Shown here one piece after another: positions 18,414-28,133 of a DNA stretch of 64,000 nucleotides. The position numbers and the translations under genes are program-made. The DNA comes from Thalassomonas viridans (GTDB lineage: Bacteria > Pseudomonadota > Gammaproteobacteria > Enterobacterales > Alteromonadaceae). Where the stretch lies: NCBI RefSeq assembly GCF_000948985.2, contig NZ_CP059733.1:4960001-5024000 (forward strand), given 5' to 3'. Positions within the stretch are counted from its first letter, which is position 1. Each line of letters starts with the position of its first letter. A model generated the notes under the pieces. The model was not told the origin of the DNA and searched no databases. It was given only the letters and a program-made list of their open reading frames with translations.

Positions 18414-19829
18414 TTAACCCAATAAGCTTACAGCTGCCTGCGGGATCTGGTTTGCTTGGGACAAGATAGAAGTTCCGGCCTGTTGCAGAATCTGGTTCTT
18501 CGTCATCTGCGCCGTTTCCGAAGCAAAGTCTGTGTCCTGGATACGGCTACGGGATGCAGAAACGTTTTCCTGAACATTCGACAGGTTACTTATAGTATGG
18601 CTAAAACGGTTTTGTACAGCACCCAGACCAGCCCGTGATTTATCTATTTGTGCCAGTGCGGCATCAATGACACTGATAGCATCCTGCGCTCCTGTAGCAT
18701 CTGTACCAGAGATATCAAGGGACTCAACCGTAGTTAAAGCACCGGTTCCACCGGTAGCGCCCATAGTACCACCTAAGATTTCATCAACAGTGGTACCTGA
18801 AATACCAATTTTTTCTGGAGAAGATAAATGCAGCTCAGATGAGACCGAGTGGGCAGCACCTGCAGTACCACCACCTAGTGACGCCGTACCGGCACTAACA
18901 CCACCGGCAATTTCGATCCCGTTAACGCCAGTGGCTTTAATGGATAAGGCGCCGGTAGCTGCATCGGTTACCACCACATCATAACCGTCTGCCACCATAT
19001 CTTCGGCTAAACGCTCGGAATCACCGCCATATGTGGATAGATCATAGCTGTCAGGTCCGATATTCAAGCTACCATCGGAAGCCGCATCCAAGCCAACTAA
19101 AGTCGTCTCAAGTACTGCCTCAGCGTCCACCCCACTGGAAGTTGCATTGATCGTACTGGCAATATCCGCCGCACCGTCGCCTGCGTTAATAGTGATTGAG
19201 GTACCATTTAAGCTCCAGGTATCAGCCGTAGTGCCGGTGTTAGTAGCCAGCGCCACATCTTCGGCATCCCCTAAGCTGTTAGCTGCAGCTGCGGTACCCG
19301 GTCCGGTAACTTCATAAGCACCGATAGAGTCCGCCGCCATATCTTTCAGGGTTACGTTAATGGTTTCGTTAGCATTGGCGCCAACCTGGAACTGCTTGGT
19401 ACCAAAGGTACCGTCAAGCAGGCTGGTACCACCAAATTTAGTGGTTTCAGCAATACGGGTCAATTCCTGCTGTAAGTCGGCGACTTCTTTTTGCAGTGCG
19501 TCCCTGTCTTCAGAAGAGTTAGATCCGTTAGCGGACTGCAATGCAAGATCACGCATACGCTGCAAGATATTCGCCGACTCCTGCATCGCCCCTTCCGCGG
19601 TTTGCGCCATGGAAATACCGTCATTGGCATTACGCTGGGCCACCCCGAGACCATTTACCTGGGATGTCAAACGGTTGGCGATCTGCATCCCCGCGGCATC
19701 ATCCCGGGCACTGTTGATGCGCATACCGGACGATAAACGCTGCATGGAAGTGGCTAAGCCTTCACTGGATTTGGCCAAATTACGCTGGGCGTTAATTGAC
19801 GAAGTATTGGTAACTACTGATAAAGCCAT
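18414..19829 (-). CDS. Flagellin (paralog 3)
   Basis: Filament subunit of 471 residues with the same conserved ends as its neighbours ([20 protein letters not shown] at the start; [18 protein letters not shown] and PQAAVSLLG at the end) and the shortest variable centre. It is the first flagellin after flgL and the only one with a full-consensus sigma-54 promoter, though 288 bases upstream. By analogy with Vibrio FlaA, which is sigma-54/FlrC dependent, this may be the first or core filament subunit made; that is an inference. Confidence 0.96.
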   Translation of the reverse strand: MALSVVTNTSSINAQRNLAKSSEGLATSMQRLSSGMRINSARDDAAGMQIANRLTSQVNGLGVAQRNANDGISMAQTAEGAMQESANILQRMRDLALQSANGSNSSEDRDALQKEVADLQQELTRIAETTKFGGTSLLDGTFGTKQFQVGANANETINVTLKDMAADSIGAYEVTGPGTAAAANSLGDAEDVALATNTGTTADTWSLNGTSITINAGDGAADIASTINATSSGVDAEAVLETTLVGLDAASDGSLNIGPDSYDLSTYGGDSERLAEDMVADGYDVVVTDAATGALSIKATGVNGIEIAGGVSAGTASLGGGTAGAAHSVSSELHLSSPEKIGISGTTVDEILGGTMGATGGTGALTTVESLDISGTDATGAQDAISVIDAALAQIDKSRAGLGAVQNRFSHTISNLSNVQENVSASRSRIQDTDFASETAQMTKNQILQQAGTSILSQANQIPQAAVSLLG

Positions 19830-20116
19830 AGTAAACTCCTAATGATTTCAATTATCTCTACGTTATTAGAAGCCTGCAAAGTGAAGCCTCTTCTGCTATC
19901 TACAAACTGCTGTGTCGATAAACGTTGTTGTTAAAATATGTTGTTTAAGAATCAACTTTTGCCGTGAGTGCCTGCGCCTTGCCACCGTTCGAATCATGGC
20001 CTTTGCCTCCGGCAAAGCTTTGCCACCATAAGCGGTAAACAAGTGTCAAAACACCGGCATAAACTGAGCAAAAACAAGCATTAAACCTTATGCCGCCGTC
20101 ATTTTGTTAACTCTCT
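19830..20116 (-). promoter_or_regulatory. Long 5' leader of flagellin 3 with alternative hairpins
   Basis: If the consensus sigma-54 site is used, the flagellin 3 mRNA has a leader of about 288 bases. It contains the 14-base palindrome GGCAAAGCTTTGCC (20011-20024) next to a third complementary arm TTTGCC (20002-20007), so GGCAAA can pair with either neighbour. No known riboswitch is recognised. Confidence 0.35.
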
Positions 20117-20127
20117 GAACTTAATTA

Positions 20128-20143
20128 TGCAAACCTGGTGCCA
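20128..20143 (-). promoter_or_regulatory. Sigma-54 promoter upstream of flagellin 3
   Basis: Minus-strand TGGCAC-CAGGT-TTGCA is a perfect match to TGGCAC-N5-TTGCA. It points toward flagellin 3 and lies 23-38 bases beyond the flgL stop. Confidence 0.85.
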
Positions 20144-20165
20144 CTTAAGTAAAAAAAGAGAAAAA

Positions 20166-21425
20166 TCAGATAAAATTGAACAGGCTCAGGCCCTGAACCT
20201 GGGAAAAGGTCTGCTGCGCCGCCTGCAGCGACAACTTCTGCTGCTCAAACAACGAGATGGCTTCGGCAAAGTCCAAATCTTCAATCTTGCCGCGGGAGCT
20301 GTTTACCAACACTTCGGTATCCAGGGCAATATTTCTTTGTGTATCAATGGTTTTTAGTGTCGTGCCCACTTCCGCGCGTTTATTGGTGATGTGACTGAAG
20401 GCTTCATCAAGCTGGGTAATAATATGGTTGTAATCCACCTGATGCTGCTTGGGATCGCTCAGGTTGGTACCGGCGGCATCCACCCAGTCAATAGCATCTT
20501 TGACCGTATCAAAAATGCTGACCTTATCCTGCTCGTTTATCGTAAACTGATCCCCCGGCAAAGGGTTGCCGTCGATATTCACTTCCACGCCGTTAAAGGC
20601 AATGGTTTGCCCCGCGGTATAATCCAGCGGCCCGTAGAGCACAGTAGCTGTGGCATCGGTTACCGTAGCCTCAACCACACCGTCACCGTTGGCATCGGTA
20701 AAATCGAAGGTAAAACCCGGGGTCATGCCGGCACCGTTATAGGTTTCCCGGTCGACGATCACCGCCCGCTCAACATAAATGTCCGGCTCATCGGGATCTA
20801 TGTCGTCGGCGGGAATGGTCAGGTTGTCCGTGTAGGTCGACATAAAATCACCGACGACATTATCCGCCAGCATAAAGACCTCATCCCCTGCCAGGTTGAT
20901 GGGCACAAAAATATTCTGGGCGATTTGTAATTCCGACTGGCCGTTATCCCCGCCGTAACTCACGCTGTTATCCGGTGCGATGGAAAAGGGCCTTTGCTCA
21001 CTCTGGTAGCCGGCAAAAATATATTCCCCCGACTCGCTCTTGGTATTGCCGACATCCATCAGCTGATCCAGGCTGGACTTCAGCTGCTGCGACAAGGAGG
21101 TAAATTCTTCTTCGCTATAGGAGCCGTTATTCGCCTGGATCACTATGTCTTTGACCTGCAGCAGGATATCCTGGGCATTGGACAAAGCCACTTCCTGGCG
21201 GTTGTTGCGGCTTTCCGCCTGGGTAATATTGGCATTAAAGCGCTCAATCGACATCAGCTCTTCTTTAAAACCCAGCAGCGACAAATTTCCGACGGGGGCA
21301 TCTTTTGCCGTCAAGACCTGTTTGCCGGTGGAAAGATATTCCGTCTGCTTGGTGACGTCAGCCTGCAACCGGCTCATGTTGTTGCTGCTAAACTGATAAA
21401 ATTGTGACGTGGAAACTCTCATCAT
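20166..21425 (-). CDS. flgL: Flagellar hook-filament junction protein FlgL (HAP3)
   Basis: FlgL is the second junction protein between hook and filament. The 419-residue product has flagellin-like ends (RVSTSQFYQFSSNNMSRLQ at the start; SRGKIEDLDFAEAISLFEQQ near the end) and an enlarged centre compared with the E. coli protein of about 317 residues. Two ATG codons are adjacent at the start, after AAGGAGCTAA. Only 8 bases separate it from flgK, so they are one transcript. Confidence 0.96.
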   Translation of the reverse strand: MMRVSTSQFYQFSSNNMSRLQADVTKQTEYLSTGKQVLTAKDAPVGNLSLLGFKEELMSIERFNANITQAESRNNRQEVALSNAQDILLQVKDIVIQANNGSYSEEEFTSLSQQLKSSLDQLMDVGNTKSESGEYIFAGYQSEQRPFSIAPDNSVSYGGDNGQSELQIAQNIFVPINLAGDEVFMLADNVVGDFMSTYTDNLTIPADDIDPDEPDIYVERAVIVDRETYNGAGMTPGFTFDFTDANGDGVVEATVTDATATVLYGPLDYTAGQTIAFNGVEVNIDGNPLPGDQFTINEQDKVSIFDTVKDAIDWVDAAGTNLSDPKQHQVDYNHIITQLDEAFSHITNKRAEVGTTLKTIDTQRNIALDTEVLVNSSRGKIEDLDFAEAISLFEQQKLSLQAAQQTFSQVQGLSLFNFI

Positions 21426-21433
21426 TTAGCTCC

Positions 21434-23413
21434 TTAGCGCACTGACGATAAAATGGTGTCGAAAATAGTGTTGGCGACGGTAATGATTTGCGCCGACGCC
21501 TGGTAGGCCTGTTGGTACTTGAGCATATTGGCGGCTTCTTCATCCAGGTTAACCCCGGAAACCGCCTGATGGCGGCTTTGCGCCTGTTCGAACATGGCAT
21601 CTGCCGTCAGCGCCTGGTTCTCCACCAGCGAGGCTTCCGAACCCACGGTAGAAACGCTGCTGGCCACCACCTGGGCGAAAGTTTGTGTGCCGCCATTGGC
21701 AACTGCCTGATTCTGCGTGTCTGCCATTGCCAACATATTGTTACCGTTGCCGGCGCCAAAGGCATCGCCGATCACAAACTGCTCGCGGGCATTGGGACCG
21801 AGACCTGCCAGGTCGCCGGTGATTTCAATTTCAAAATCCCCCAGGTTCACCGTGGCCGAGCCGCCGGCGCCGTAAGAGCCGTTGGCCAGCAACGGAGGGA
21901 AGTTATCGCCGTCATATACCCGGTAGTCGAATACCCCGGGGGCGCTTTCATACACATCCACGGTTAACGGGGCATTGGTAACGCTGGCATAGGTTTGCGC
22001 CGCCACGGGATTATTGATACTGGTAATGGTCACGCTGCCGGCACTGACATTGTTCTCATCGGCGGTCACCTGCAGTGGAGAGCTGGCGGCAATCGCCTCG
22101 GGATCCGTTAGACTGACCTTAAAGTTTTCACCGCCGTTTTGTGTCGGCCGGATCAGGAACTTGTCGCCGGTATTGGCGCCCAGGGTGGCTTCTGAAATTT
22201 CTATGCCCAATGCCGGAACAGCAAAGGGGCCCGCCCCGGCAGCCCCCAGCACCGTAGTGGTCCCCGTGGTCAAATTAGTCAGCTGGTAATTGGCGCCATC
22301 ATATTCAACCTCATATTCATCCGTGGTGACCATAGACATATCGGTAATGGTCACCGCCAGGCTGGCGGTCCCGGTATTATCACTGTGTCCGAGTGAGCGG
22401 CCCAAAGTGGCCGAAGTGATGTTGAGATCGGCAAAGATATCGGCCCCCTGCAGGCCGTTGAGATCCAGGCCGTTTGACTGCGCCTGGTTCATGGTATCTG
22501 TTATACTCATGGCCAGCAGGTCGATATCCGCCGATGCCTGTTTTAACGTGTTGTCACGAAAGTCGAATACCGCAGCAACGGAGCCGCCTAAGGTATCTCC
22601 CTGCAGGGTATAACTGCTGTTGATGCTGTTCATTTGCAGCTGTGTCTGCTGAGGATCGGGATCGCCGGCAACCACAGACATAGATAAGGCGGTGGTGCCG
22701 GCCACCAGGGTTTGCCCCTCCCCTATCATCACCGTCATCACCCCGTTGGGATCTTCGATAGTGGTCACCTTGACGTAATCATTAAGCTCATTAAGCAGGC
22801 GGTTGCGCTGGTCCAGCAGGTCGTTAGGCTCCCCGCTCAGGTTGCCCGCCTGCATGCCGGAAATATCGACATTTAACCTGCCGATTTCCGCGGAAATGGC
22901 GGAGATGCGGTCAGCCACCTGCTCCAGCTCGTTATTGGCGGTTTTGGTGAGGTTGGTCATATTCGACTGCAGATCCTGTACCTGCACCGTGATGGATTCT
23001 GCCTGGGTCAGCGCCATACTGCGCAAGGTCACGTCATCGGGCTGTTCGGCAATGCTGTGCAACGAGCTGTAGAAACTGTCCAATGAGTTGGAAATCTGGG
23101 TGCCGTAGGTACTCATAGTGGCATCGAGCTGGTCCAGCTGGTCGCTTAATTTATTGCTGTAACTGGCATTGTTCTGGGTAATCAGCTGTTCCCGGTAGGT
23201 AAAAGAATTAAAGACCCGGGAGATATCCTGCACATAGGTGCCGGAGCCTATCAGGTTGTTGCCGTGGTAGTTGCCCAGCGCCTGGTTTTGCTCCACCGAC
23301 TGACGACTGTAACCGTCGGTATTAACATTGGCAATATTATGGCCAACAGTGGCTAACTGTTGCTGGGATGCTAATAATCCGCTGGTACCAGTATTTAATA
23401 AATCGATCGCCAT
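21434..23413 (-). CDS. flgK: Flagellar hook-associated protein FlgK (HAP1)
   Basis: FlgK is the first hook-filament junction protein. The N-terminus MAIDLLNTGTSGLLASQQQ and VGHNIANVNTDGYSRQSVEQ, and the C-terminal GVNLDEEAANMLKYQQAYQA, are diagnostic. At 659 residues it is over 100 longer than the enteric protein, the excess lying in the middle Ala/Thr/Gly-rich part, a pattern seen in marine relatives. A start at 23446 is possible but ATG 23413 is chosen because GCAGGAG lies just before it and it gives the conserved N-terminus. It follows flgJ after 87 bases. Confidence 0.96.
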   Translation of the reverse strand: MAIDLLNTGTSGLLASQQQLATVGHNIANVNTDGYSRQSVEQNQALGNYHGNNLIGSGTYVQDISRVFNSFTYREQLITQNNASYSNKLSDQLDQLDATMSTYGTQISNSLDSFYSSLHSIAEQPDDVTLRSMALTQAESITVQVQDLQSNMTNLTKTANNELEQVADRISAISAEIGRLNVDISGMQAGNLSGEPNDLLDQRNRLLNELNDYVKVTTIEDPNGVMTVMIGEGQTLVAGTTALSMSVVAGDPDPQQTQLQMNSINSSYTLQGDTLGGSVAAVFDFRDNTLKQASADIDLLAMSITDTMNQAQSNGLDLNGLQGADIFADLNITSATLGRSLGHSDNTGTASLAVTITDMSMVTTDEYEVEYDGANYQLTNLTTGTTTVLGAAGAGPFAVPALGIEISEATLGANTGDKFLIRPTQNGGENFKVSLTDPEAIAASSPLQVTADENNVSAGSVTITSINNPVAAQTYASVTNAPLTVDVYESAPGVFDYRVYDGDNFPPLLANGSYGAGGSATVNLGDFEIEITGDLAGLGPNAREQFVIGDAFGAGNGNNMLAMADTQNQAVANGGTQTFAQVVASSVSTVGSEASLVENQALTADAMFEQAQSRHQAVSGVNLDEEAANMLKYQQAYQASAQIITVANTIFDTILSSVR

Positions 23414-23500
23414 GACCCGGGCTCCTGCACCTGCAAGCCTTAACAACAGGCTTTGTTTTTATGGCTGCCTGCATTAAGAAATTGCTTTAAGTGATTGCTG

Positions 23501-24463
23501 TTAGTTATTAAGTAAGCTGGTCACTTTGCGCATGGTGCCTAAAATCTTGTTGGCGTAATTAGGATCCGTCGCATAACCGGCTTTTTGTAAGCCATGCAGG
23601 AACTGTTCCACATTACCAGATTTTTCTAAGCTTTCCTGGTATCTGCTGTTATTTGATAAGAAATCAATGTAATCCTGGGCGCTTTCCGTCAGCGACTGAT
23701 ACACACGGAACGGCGCCGATTTTTTCACCATGGCCCCCTGCTCATACTCCAGGGTATCCTTAGTGGCGCTCTCTCCCTGCCAGCGGCTGTCGGCCTTGAT
23801 ATTAAAGAGGTTGTTGGAGCTGTGTCCCTGCTCGGTGCGAATAATTTTTTGTCCCCAGCCGGTTTCCAACGCCGCCTGGGCGATCACGGCTTCAAACGGC
23901 ACCCCGAGTTTTTTCTCCACCATTTTTGCCGGCCCGGTCAATGCGCTAACAAAGTCCCGTGGCTGTTCGAATGTTTGTGGCTGGGGATTGGTGGCCGCAG
24001 CCAAAGGACTCTCCACCTGACGATTTTTTGACACCTGCCCGGCCGCCAAAAACTGCTCAGTTTTAGCCGCCACATTATTTGCCATATGACGCGAGTCTAA
24101 CTGGCCGTCGGCGCGTATCACACTGCTGGGGGTATAATTATCGCTGCCGCCAAGCTGTCGGACTATCAGGTCCGACAAGCCCAGGGAGCCGTTGGCGGAT
24201 AATTCCAGCGCCAGCTGCTGGTCATGCATATCCCGGTAAAACTTAGTGCTCTGGGAGTTCATCGGGCTGTCCGACTCCAGTACGTCCTGGGCACTGCGCA
24301 TGCTTTTCAGCAGCATCTGGGTAAAGATACCTTCAAACTGCTTGGCGGCTTCTTTTAATGCCGCCTGTTTGGCATCTTCATCATCGGCGCGAGACTGCTG
24401 ACGGATGGAGTTTAAGCCGTTAATTTCCAGAAAGTTACGCGCATTGGCCAGTTCGGTTGTCAT
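23501..24463 (-). CDS. flgJ: Flagellar rod-capping protein and peptidoglycan hydrolase FlgJ
   Basis: FlgJ caps the growing rod and opens the peptidoglycan for it. The 320-residue product is the two-domain form: an N-terminal rod-binding domain (AAKQFEGIFTQMLLKSMRSA, then FYRDMHDQQLALELS) and a C-terminal glucosaminidase domain (FEAVIAQAALETGWGQKIIR, NNLFNIKAD) with the catalytic Glu in ALETGWG. It lies 19 bases after flgI in the flgFGHIJKL run. The domain order is normal for gammaproteobacteria. Confidence 0.96.
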   Translation of the reverse strand: MTTELANARNFLEINGLNSIRQQSRADDEDAKQAALKEAAKQFEGIFTQMLLKSMRSAQDVLESDSPMNSQSTKFYRDMHDQQLALELSANGSLGLSDLIVRQLGGSDNYTPSSVIRADGQLDSRHMANNVAAKTEQFLAAGQVSKNRQVESPLAAATNPQPQTFEQPRDFVSALTGPAKMVEKKLGVPFEAVIAQAALETGWGQKIIRTEQGHSSNNLFNIKADSRWQGESATKDTLEYEQGAMVKKSAPFRVYQSLTESAQDYIDFLSNNSRYQESLEKSGNVEQFLHGLQKAGYATDPNYANKILGTMRKVTSLLNN

Positions 24464-24482
24464 AAGAGGATCCTCTGCCGCC

Positions 24483-25613
24483 TTAGATGATGATCAGCTC
24501 GCCGCGCAAGGCGCCGGCCTGATCCAGGGCTTCAAGAATCGCCATCACATCCCCCGGCGCCGCCCCGACTTCATTGATGGCCCGGACCAGGGTATCCAGG
24601 GTCACCCCGGGATTGAAAACAAACATGCGCGAGTCGTCCTGGCGTACGTCAATAATCGATGAAGTGGTCGTCACCGTATCTCCTTCGGCAAAGGCATCCG
24701 GCTGGGAAACTTCCTGTTGCTCGTTGATGGTCACGGTAATGCCGCCATGGGTAATGGCCGCCGCCAGCAAACGCACATCGGCGCCGATAACAATAGTGCC
24801 GGTGCGGGAATTGACGATCACTTTGGCCGCCGGAGAGTCGGGTTCAAATTCCAGGTTTTCCAGTACCGACAGGAAACCGACACGGTCGGCGGCATCCCTG
24901 GGGGCATTAACCCTCACCGAAGTGGCATCTATCGCCCGGGCAGAGCCGGCGATTAACTCATTGATGGTATCCGCCAGGCGCTGGGCGGTGGTAAAGTCGG
25001 AATTACGTAAATTAAAGGTGATATGATCCCCAGTGCTAAAGGGAGATTTGACTTCCCGCTCAACGGTGGCGCCGTTTGCGATACGCCCTACCGTCGGCGT
25101 ATTGACGACGATTCTGGAGCCGTCCAGTCCTTCTGCACCCAAGCCGCCAACCACCAGGCTGCCCTGGGCAACCGCATAGGCATTGCCGTCAATGCCCATT
25201 AAAATGGTCTGGATCAGGGTACCGCCGCGCAGGCTCTGGGCGCTGCCCATGGAAGAGACAGTCACGTCAATTTTTTGTCCCGGTTTGGCAAAGGCCGGCA
25301 ACTCGGCATGGACCGCCACCGCGGCAACATTTTTGATTTTCGGCTTTAAATTACTCGGCATAGTAATGCCGAAGTTGCTCAGCATGGTTTTAAAGCTTTG
25401 TTCGGTAAAGGGGCTTTGTTCGCCTGTGCCCGGCAGGCCCACCACCAGGCCATAACCCACCAGCTGGTTGGAGCGTACGCCGGCAACATCCGCCAAATCT
25501 TTGATACGCTGTGCCTGCGCCAGGGTAGGCGTCAGGGAATATATCATCAAAACGCATACCACCAGGTAAGCCATCATGGCCCTAACAGCAGGAAATTGAA
25601 AAATCGTTTTCAT
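24483..25613 (-). CDS. flgI: Flagellar P-ring protein FlgI
   Basis: FlgI builds the P ring around the rod in the peptidoglycan layer. The 376-residue product has an N-terminal signal peptide ([26 protein letters not shown]) and the family blocks [40 protein letters not shown] and [20 protein letters not shown]. It sits 22 bases after flgH and 19 before flgJ. Nothing unusual is seen. Confidence 0.97.
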   Translation of the reverse strand: MKTIFQFPAVRAMMAYLVVCVLMIYSLTPTLAQAQRIKDLADVAGVRSNQLVGYGLVVGLPGTGEQSPFTEQSFKTMLSNFGITMPSNLKPKIKNVAAVAVHAELPAFAKPGQKIDVTVSSMGSAQSLRGGTLIQTILMGIDGNAYAVAQGSLVVGGLGAEGLDGSRIVVNTPTVGRIANGATVEREVKSPFSTGDHITFNLRNSDFTTAQRLADTINELIAGSARAIDATSVRVNAPRDAADRVGFLSVLENLEFEPDSPAAKVIVNSRTGTIVIGADVRLLAAAITHGGITVTINEQQEVSQPDAFAEGDTVTTTSSIIDVRQDDSRMFVFNPGVTLDTLVRAINEVGAAPGDVMAILEALDQAGALRGELIII

Positions 25614-25635
25614 TACAGCACCTGAACCTTAGACC

Positions 25636-26322
25636 TTACAAAGGCCACCATGAACTATTAAAGAATTTAGTAAGCAAGCCTTGTTCCTGAACTTCGGCAA
25701 AAGCACCGGTTCCTGCATATTGGATACGGGCATTGGCGACTTTGCTCGACAACACAGTGTTTTCCGAGCTGATATCCTTGGCGCGGATAATGCCGGTTAA
25801 CCGTATATATTCGTCACCGTTATTCAGCGTCATCCATTTCTCGCCGCGAATCATCAGGTTGCCGTTAGGCAGCACCCTGAGTACATGTACGGAAATATTA
25901 CCCGACAAGCTGTTGCCCTGATCTGATTTGGAATCCCCAGAAAAGTCCGATTCCTGGTTAAGGCCGAACTGGATGGCATCCCCTTTAAAATTCACGGAGG
26001 CCCCGCCAAAGCCGGTGATAGGATCCAGGGTGGCGGAATTTTCTTTGGTAATTTCGGTTTTAGCACTTTTTCGCGCCTGGGTGCTCTCGCTTAGAATCAC
26101 CGAAATAATATCCCCCACTTTATGGGCTTTGGAGTCGGAATAGATGTTATTGACATAATTGGCTTTAAACAGCGATCCCGTCGGGACAATCGCCGCTTCC
26201 TCTTCTTCCGGCAGAATCGGGGCAAAGTCAGGATCATTGGGCAACACCCTGGCCTGCTCGGTGCTGGCGCAACCGGTCACAAACAAGGCCAGTAATAAGC
26301 TGGTAATAACTGAACGTTTCAT
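25636..26322 (-). CDS. flgH: Flagellar L-ring lipoprotein FlgH
   Basis: FlgH forms the outer-membrane L ring. The 228-residue product begins with a lipoprotein signal (LLLALFVTGCAS, lipidated Cys at residue 18) and has the family motifs GSLFKANYVNNIYSDSKAHK, VGDIISVILSESTQA and the end GLLTKFFNSSWWPL. It is 17 bases after flgG in the operon. Confidence 0.97.
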   Translation of the reverse strand: MKRSVITSLLLALFVTGCASTEQARVLPNDPDFAPILPEEEEAAIVPTGSLFKANYVNNIYSDSKAHKVGDIISVILSESTQARKSAKTEITKENSATLDPITGFGGASVNFKGDAIQFGLNQESDFSGDSKSDQGNSLSGNISVHVLRVLPNGNLMIRGEKWMTLNNGDEYIRLTGIIRAKDISSENTVLSSKVANARIQYAGTGAFAEVQEQGLLTKFFNSSWWPL

Positions 26323-26339
26323 CGCCGCCTCCTCACTGC

Positions 26340-27128
26340 TTAAAGTTGTTGATTGATATAGCTAAGCATTTCATCTACCGCGGAAATGACCTTAGAGTTC
26401 ATTTCATAAACCCGCTGGCTCTCGATCAGGTTAACCAGCTCTTCCGTGGTATTGACATTGGAGGTTTCCAGCGCTCCCTGGACTATCATGCCGAACCCGT
26501 CCAGGCCGGGAACCCCTTCCTGGGGCGCACCGCTGACCGCGGTTTCCACATAAAGGTTCTGCCCTACCGGCTCCAGTCCCGTGGGATTGACAAAGTTAAT
26601 GGTATTAAGCTGGCCCACCACGGCATTTTCCGCCTGGCCCTGCAGCCGTACCGAAACTTCACCGTCCTGGGAGACAATGATTTCCTGGGCATCTTCCGGA
26701 ATCGTGATCTGCGGCTGCAGCAGGTAACCCGCCCCCGGCGTCACCATATTGCCTTCTTCGTCCAGGGTAAACTGGCCGTTACGGGAGTAAGCTGAAGTAC
26801 CGTCCGGCAGGGCGATTTCAAAGAAGCCTTCCCCCTGGATCATCAGGTCCAATGAATTGTCCGTGGTCAGCATATCCCCCTGAGTATGCATTTTCTGGGT
26901 CGCCACCACTTTAGTACCGGCGCCGAGCATCAAACCCGACGGCATTTCGGTGTCTTGCGCCGAACGCCCCCCCGGCTGGTTAATTGTCTGATAAAGTAAG
27001 TCTTCAAACACCGCACGGCTTTTCTTAAAACCTACGGTGCTGGCATTGGCCAGGTTATTGGAAATCACCGCGATATCTTTGGTCTGAGCGTCTAAGCCAG
27101 TTTTACTGATCCATAATGCAGGATTCAT
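26340..27128 (-). CDS. flgG: Flagellar distal rod protein FlgG
   Basis: FlgG makes the distal rod. The 262-residue product has the rod/hook N-terminal motif (KTGLDAQTKDIAVISNNLAN, ASTVGFKKSRAVFEDL), the FlgG-type YQTINQPGG segment and the C-terminal LVNLIESQRVYEMNSKVISA. Length matches the family (about 260). It lies 22 bases after flgF and 17 before flgH. Confidence 0.97.
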   Translation of the reverse strand: MNPALWISKTGLDAQTKDIAVISNNLANASTVGFKKSRAVFEDLLYQTINQPGGRSAQDTEMPSGLMLGAGTKVVATQKMHTQGDMLTTDNSLDLMIQGEGFFEIALPDGTSAYSRNGQFTLDEEGNMVTPGAGYLLQPQITIPEDAQEIIVSQDGEVSVRLQGQAENAVVGQLNTINFVNPTGLEPVGQNLYVETAVSGAPQEGVPGLDGFGMIVQGALETSNVNTTEELVNLIESQRVYEMNSKVISAVDEMLSYINQQL

Positions 27129-27150
27129 AAATCACCTCGTAAAGTTTAAG

Positions 27151-27894
27151 TTAGAAAGCGCGCAGCAAAGAGGATGCACTGGCATCGATTTCTTCAGCGG
27201 TCTTCATCATTTTCAGTTGCATTTCAAATTGCCGTTGCAGGGCGATCATTTCCGTCATCTCCCCCACCGGGCTGACATTACTGCCTTCAAGGGTGCCACT
27301 AAGCACACTGACATTAATATCAGCTTCGGCCACTTCGCCGTCTTTGCGGCGAAATAAGCCGTCATTGCCCTTTTCCATCAAACGGACATCGGGATTAACC
27401 AGTTTTAAGCGGCCCACTTCTTCCTGAACCGCATTCGGCGCCCCTTCCGGCTGGATCATTATGATGCCGTCACGGGTAATTTGAATATTATTGACCGGCA
27501 GGGGAATAACGAGCGGCCCCTGGTCGCCGTAAACCAGCTCTCCGTTATTGGTTTCCAGCGCGCCTTCTGCCGTTAACCTTAACTGCCCCGAGCGGGTATA
27601 AGCTTCACCGCCGTCCTCGGCCTGTACCGACAACCAGCCGTCACCTTCAATAGCGACATCCAACGGACGTCCGGTAGTAAGCAAAGCCCCACTGTCAAAG
27701 TTTTGGCTGGCACGCTCGGTACTGCTAAACACCCGGGTCGGCAAGCCTTCACCAAAGGCCTGCATCGAACGCGCCTGCGCCAGATCGGCCTTAAAACCCG
27801 TAGTTTTGGCGTTTGCCAGGTTATTGGCATTCACTGATAAGGCCTGCATATTCTGCTTGGCGCCACTCATGGCAATGTAGAGCATCTTATCCAT
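27151..27894 (-). CDS. flgF: Flagellar proximal rod protein FlgF
   Basis: FlgF is a proximal rod subunit. The 247-residue product has the rod signature (MLYIAMSGAKQNMQALSVNA, NNLANAKTTGFKADL) and C-terminal EMTEMIALQRQFEMQLKMMK. It is the first gene after the flgE terminator and is preceded by a consensus sigma-54 promoter, so flgFGHIJKL is a separate transcription unit from flgBCDE, as in Vibrio. Confidence 0.96.
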   Translation of the reverse strand: MDKMLYIAMSGAKQNMQALSVNANNLANAKTTGFKADLAQARSMQAFGEGLPTRVFSSTERASQNFDSGALLTTGRPLDVAIEGDGWLSVQAEDGGEAYTRSGQLRLTAEGALETNNGELVYGDQGPLVIPLPVNNIQITRDGIIMIQPEGAPNAVQEEVGRLKLVNPDVRLMEKGNDGLFRRKDGEVAEADINVSVLSGTLEGSNVSPVGEMTEMIALQRQFEMQLKMMKTAEEIDASASSLLRAF

Positions 27895-27931
27895 CTTGAA
27901 TTCCGGTCAATTAAAACTATATGGTGAATGA

Positions 27932-27947
27932 TGCAACAAGAATGCCA
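27932..27947 (-). promoter_or_regulatory. Sigma-54 promoter for flgFGHIJKL
   Basis: Minus-strand TGGCAT-TCTTG-TTGCA has one change from consensus and exact spacing. The start falls near 27921, about 27 bases before the flgF ATG. Confidence 0.88.
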
Positions 27948-28083
27948 ACAAAGAAGAAAAAGAGTAGAATGAAGTATTTATGGAGAGGAAATCCCTGCAA
28001 CTTGCAAGTACAGCAGGTTATTACACAGCAAGTCGCCATGTTTGGGCTTCCATGCTCCCGGGGAGTTCCCTTCCCCAGGACAT

Positions 28084-28113
28084 AAAAAACCCGGAAGCCT
28101 GAAACTTCCGGGT
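28084..28113 (-). terminator. Intrinsic terminator after flgE
   Basis: Stem ACCCGGAAG/CTTCCGGGT (28089-28097 and 28105-28113) with a 7-base loop, followed on the minus strand by six T; it ends flgBCDE 21 bases after the stop. Confidence 0.93.
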
Positions 28114-28133
28114 CAACCACGAAGAGAATAGTT

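Noticed and set aside
20011..20024. GGCAAAGCTTTGCC as a sigma-54 promoter for flagellin 3
   Set aside because: TGGCAAAGCTTTGCC has the GG/GC doublets one base too close; the perfect site at 20128 is preferred.
27917..28120. 67-codon minus-strand frame ahead of flgF
   Set aside because: It spans the flgE terminator and the flgF sigma-54 promoter, so it is not likely a gene.
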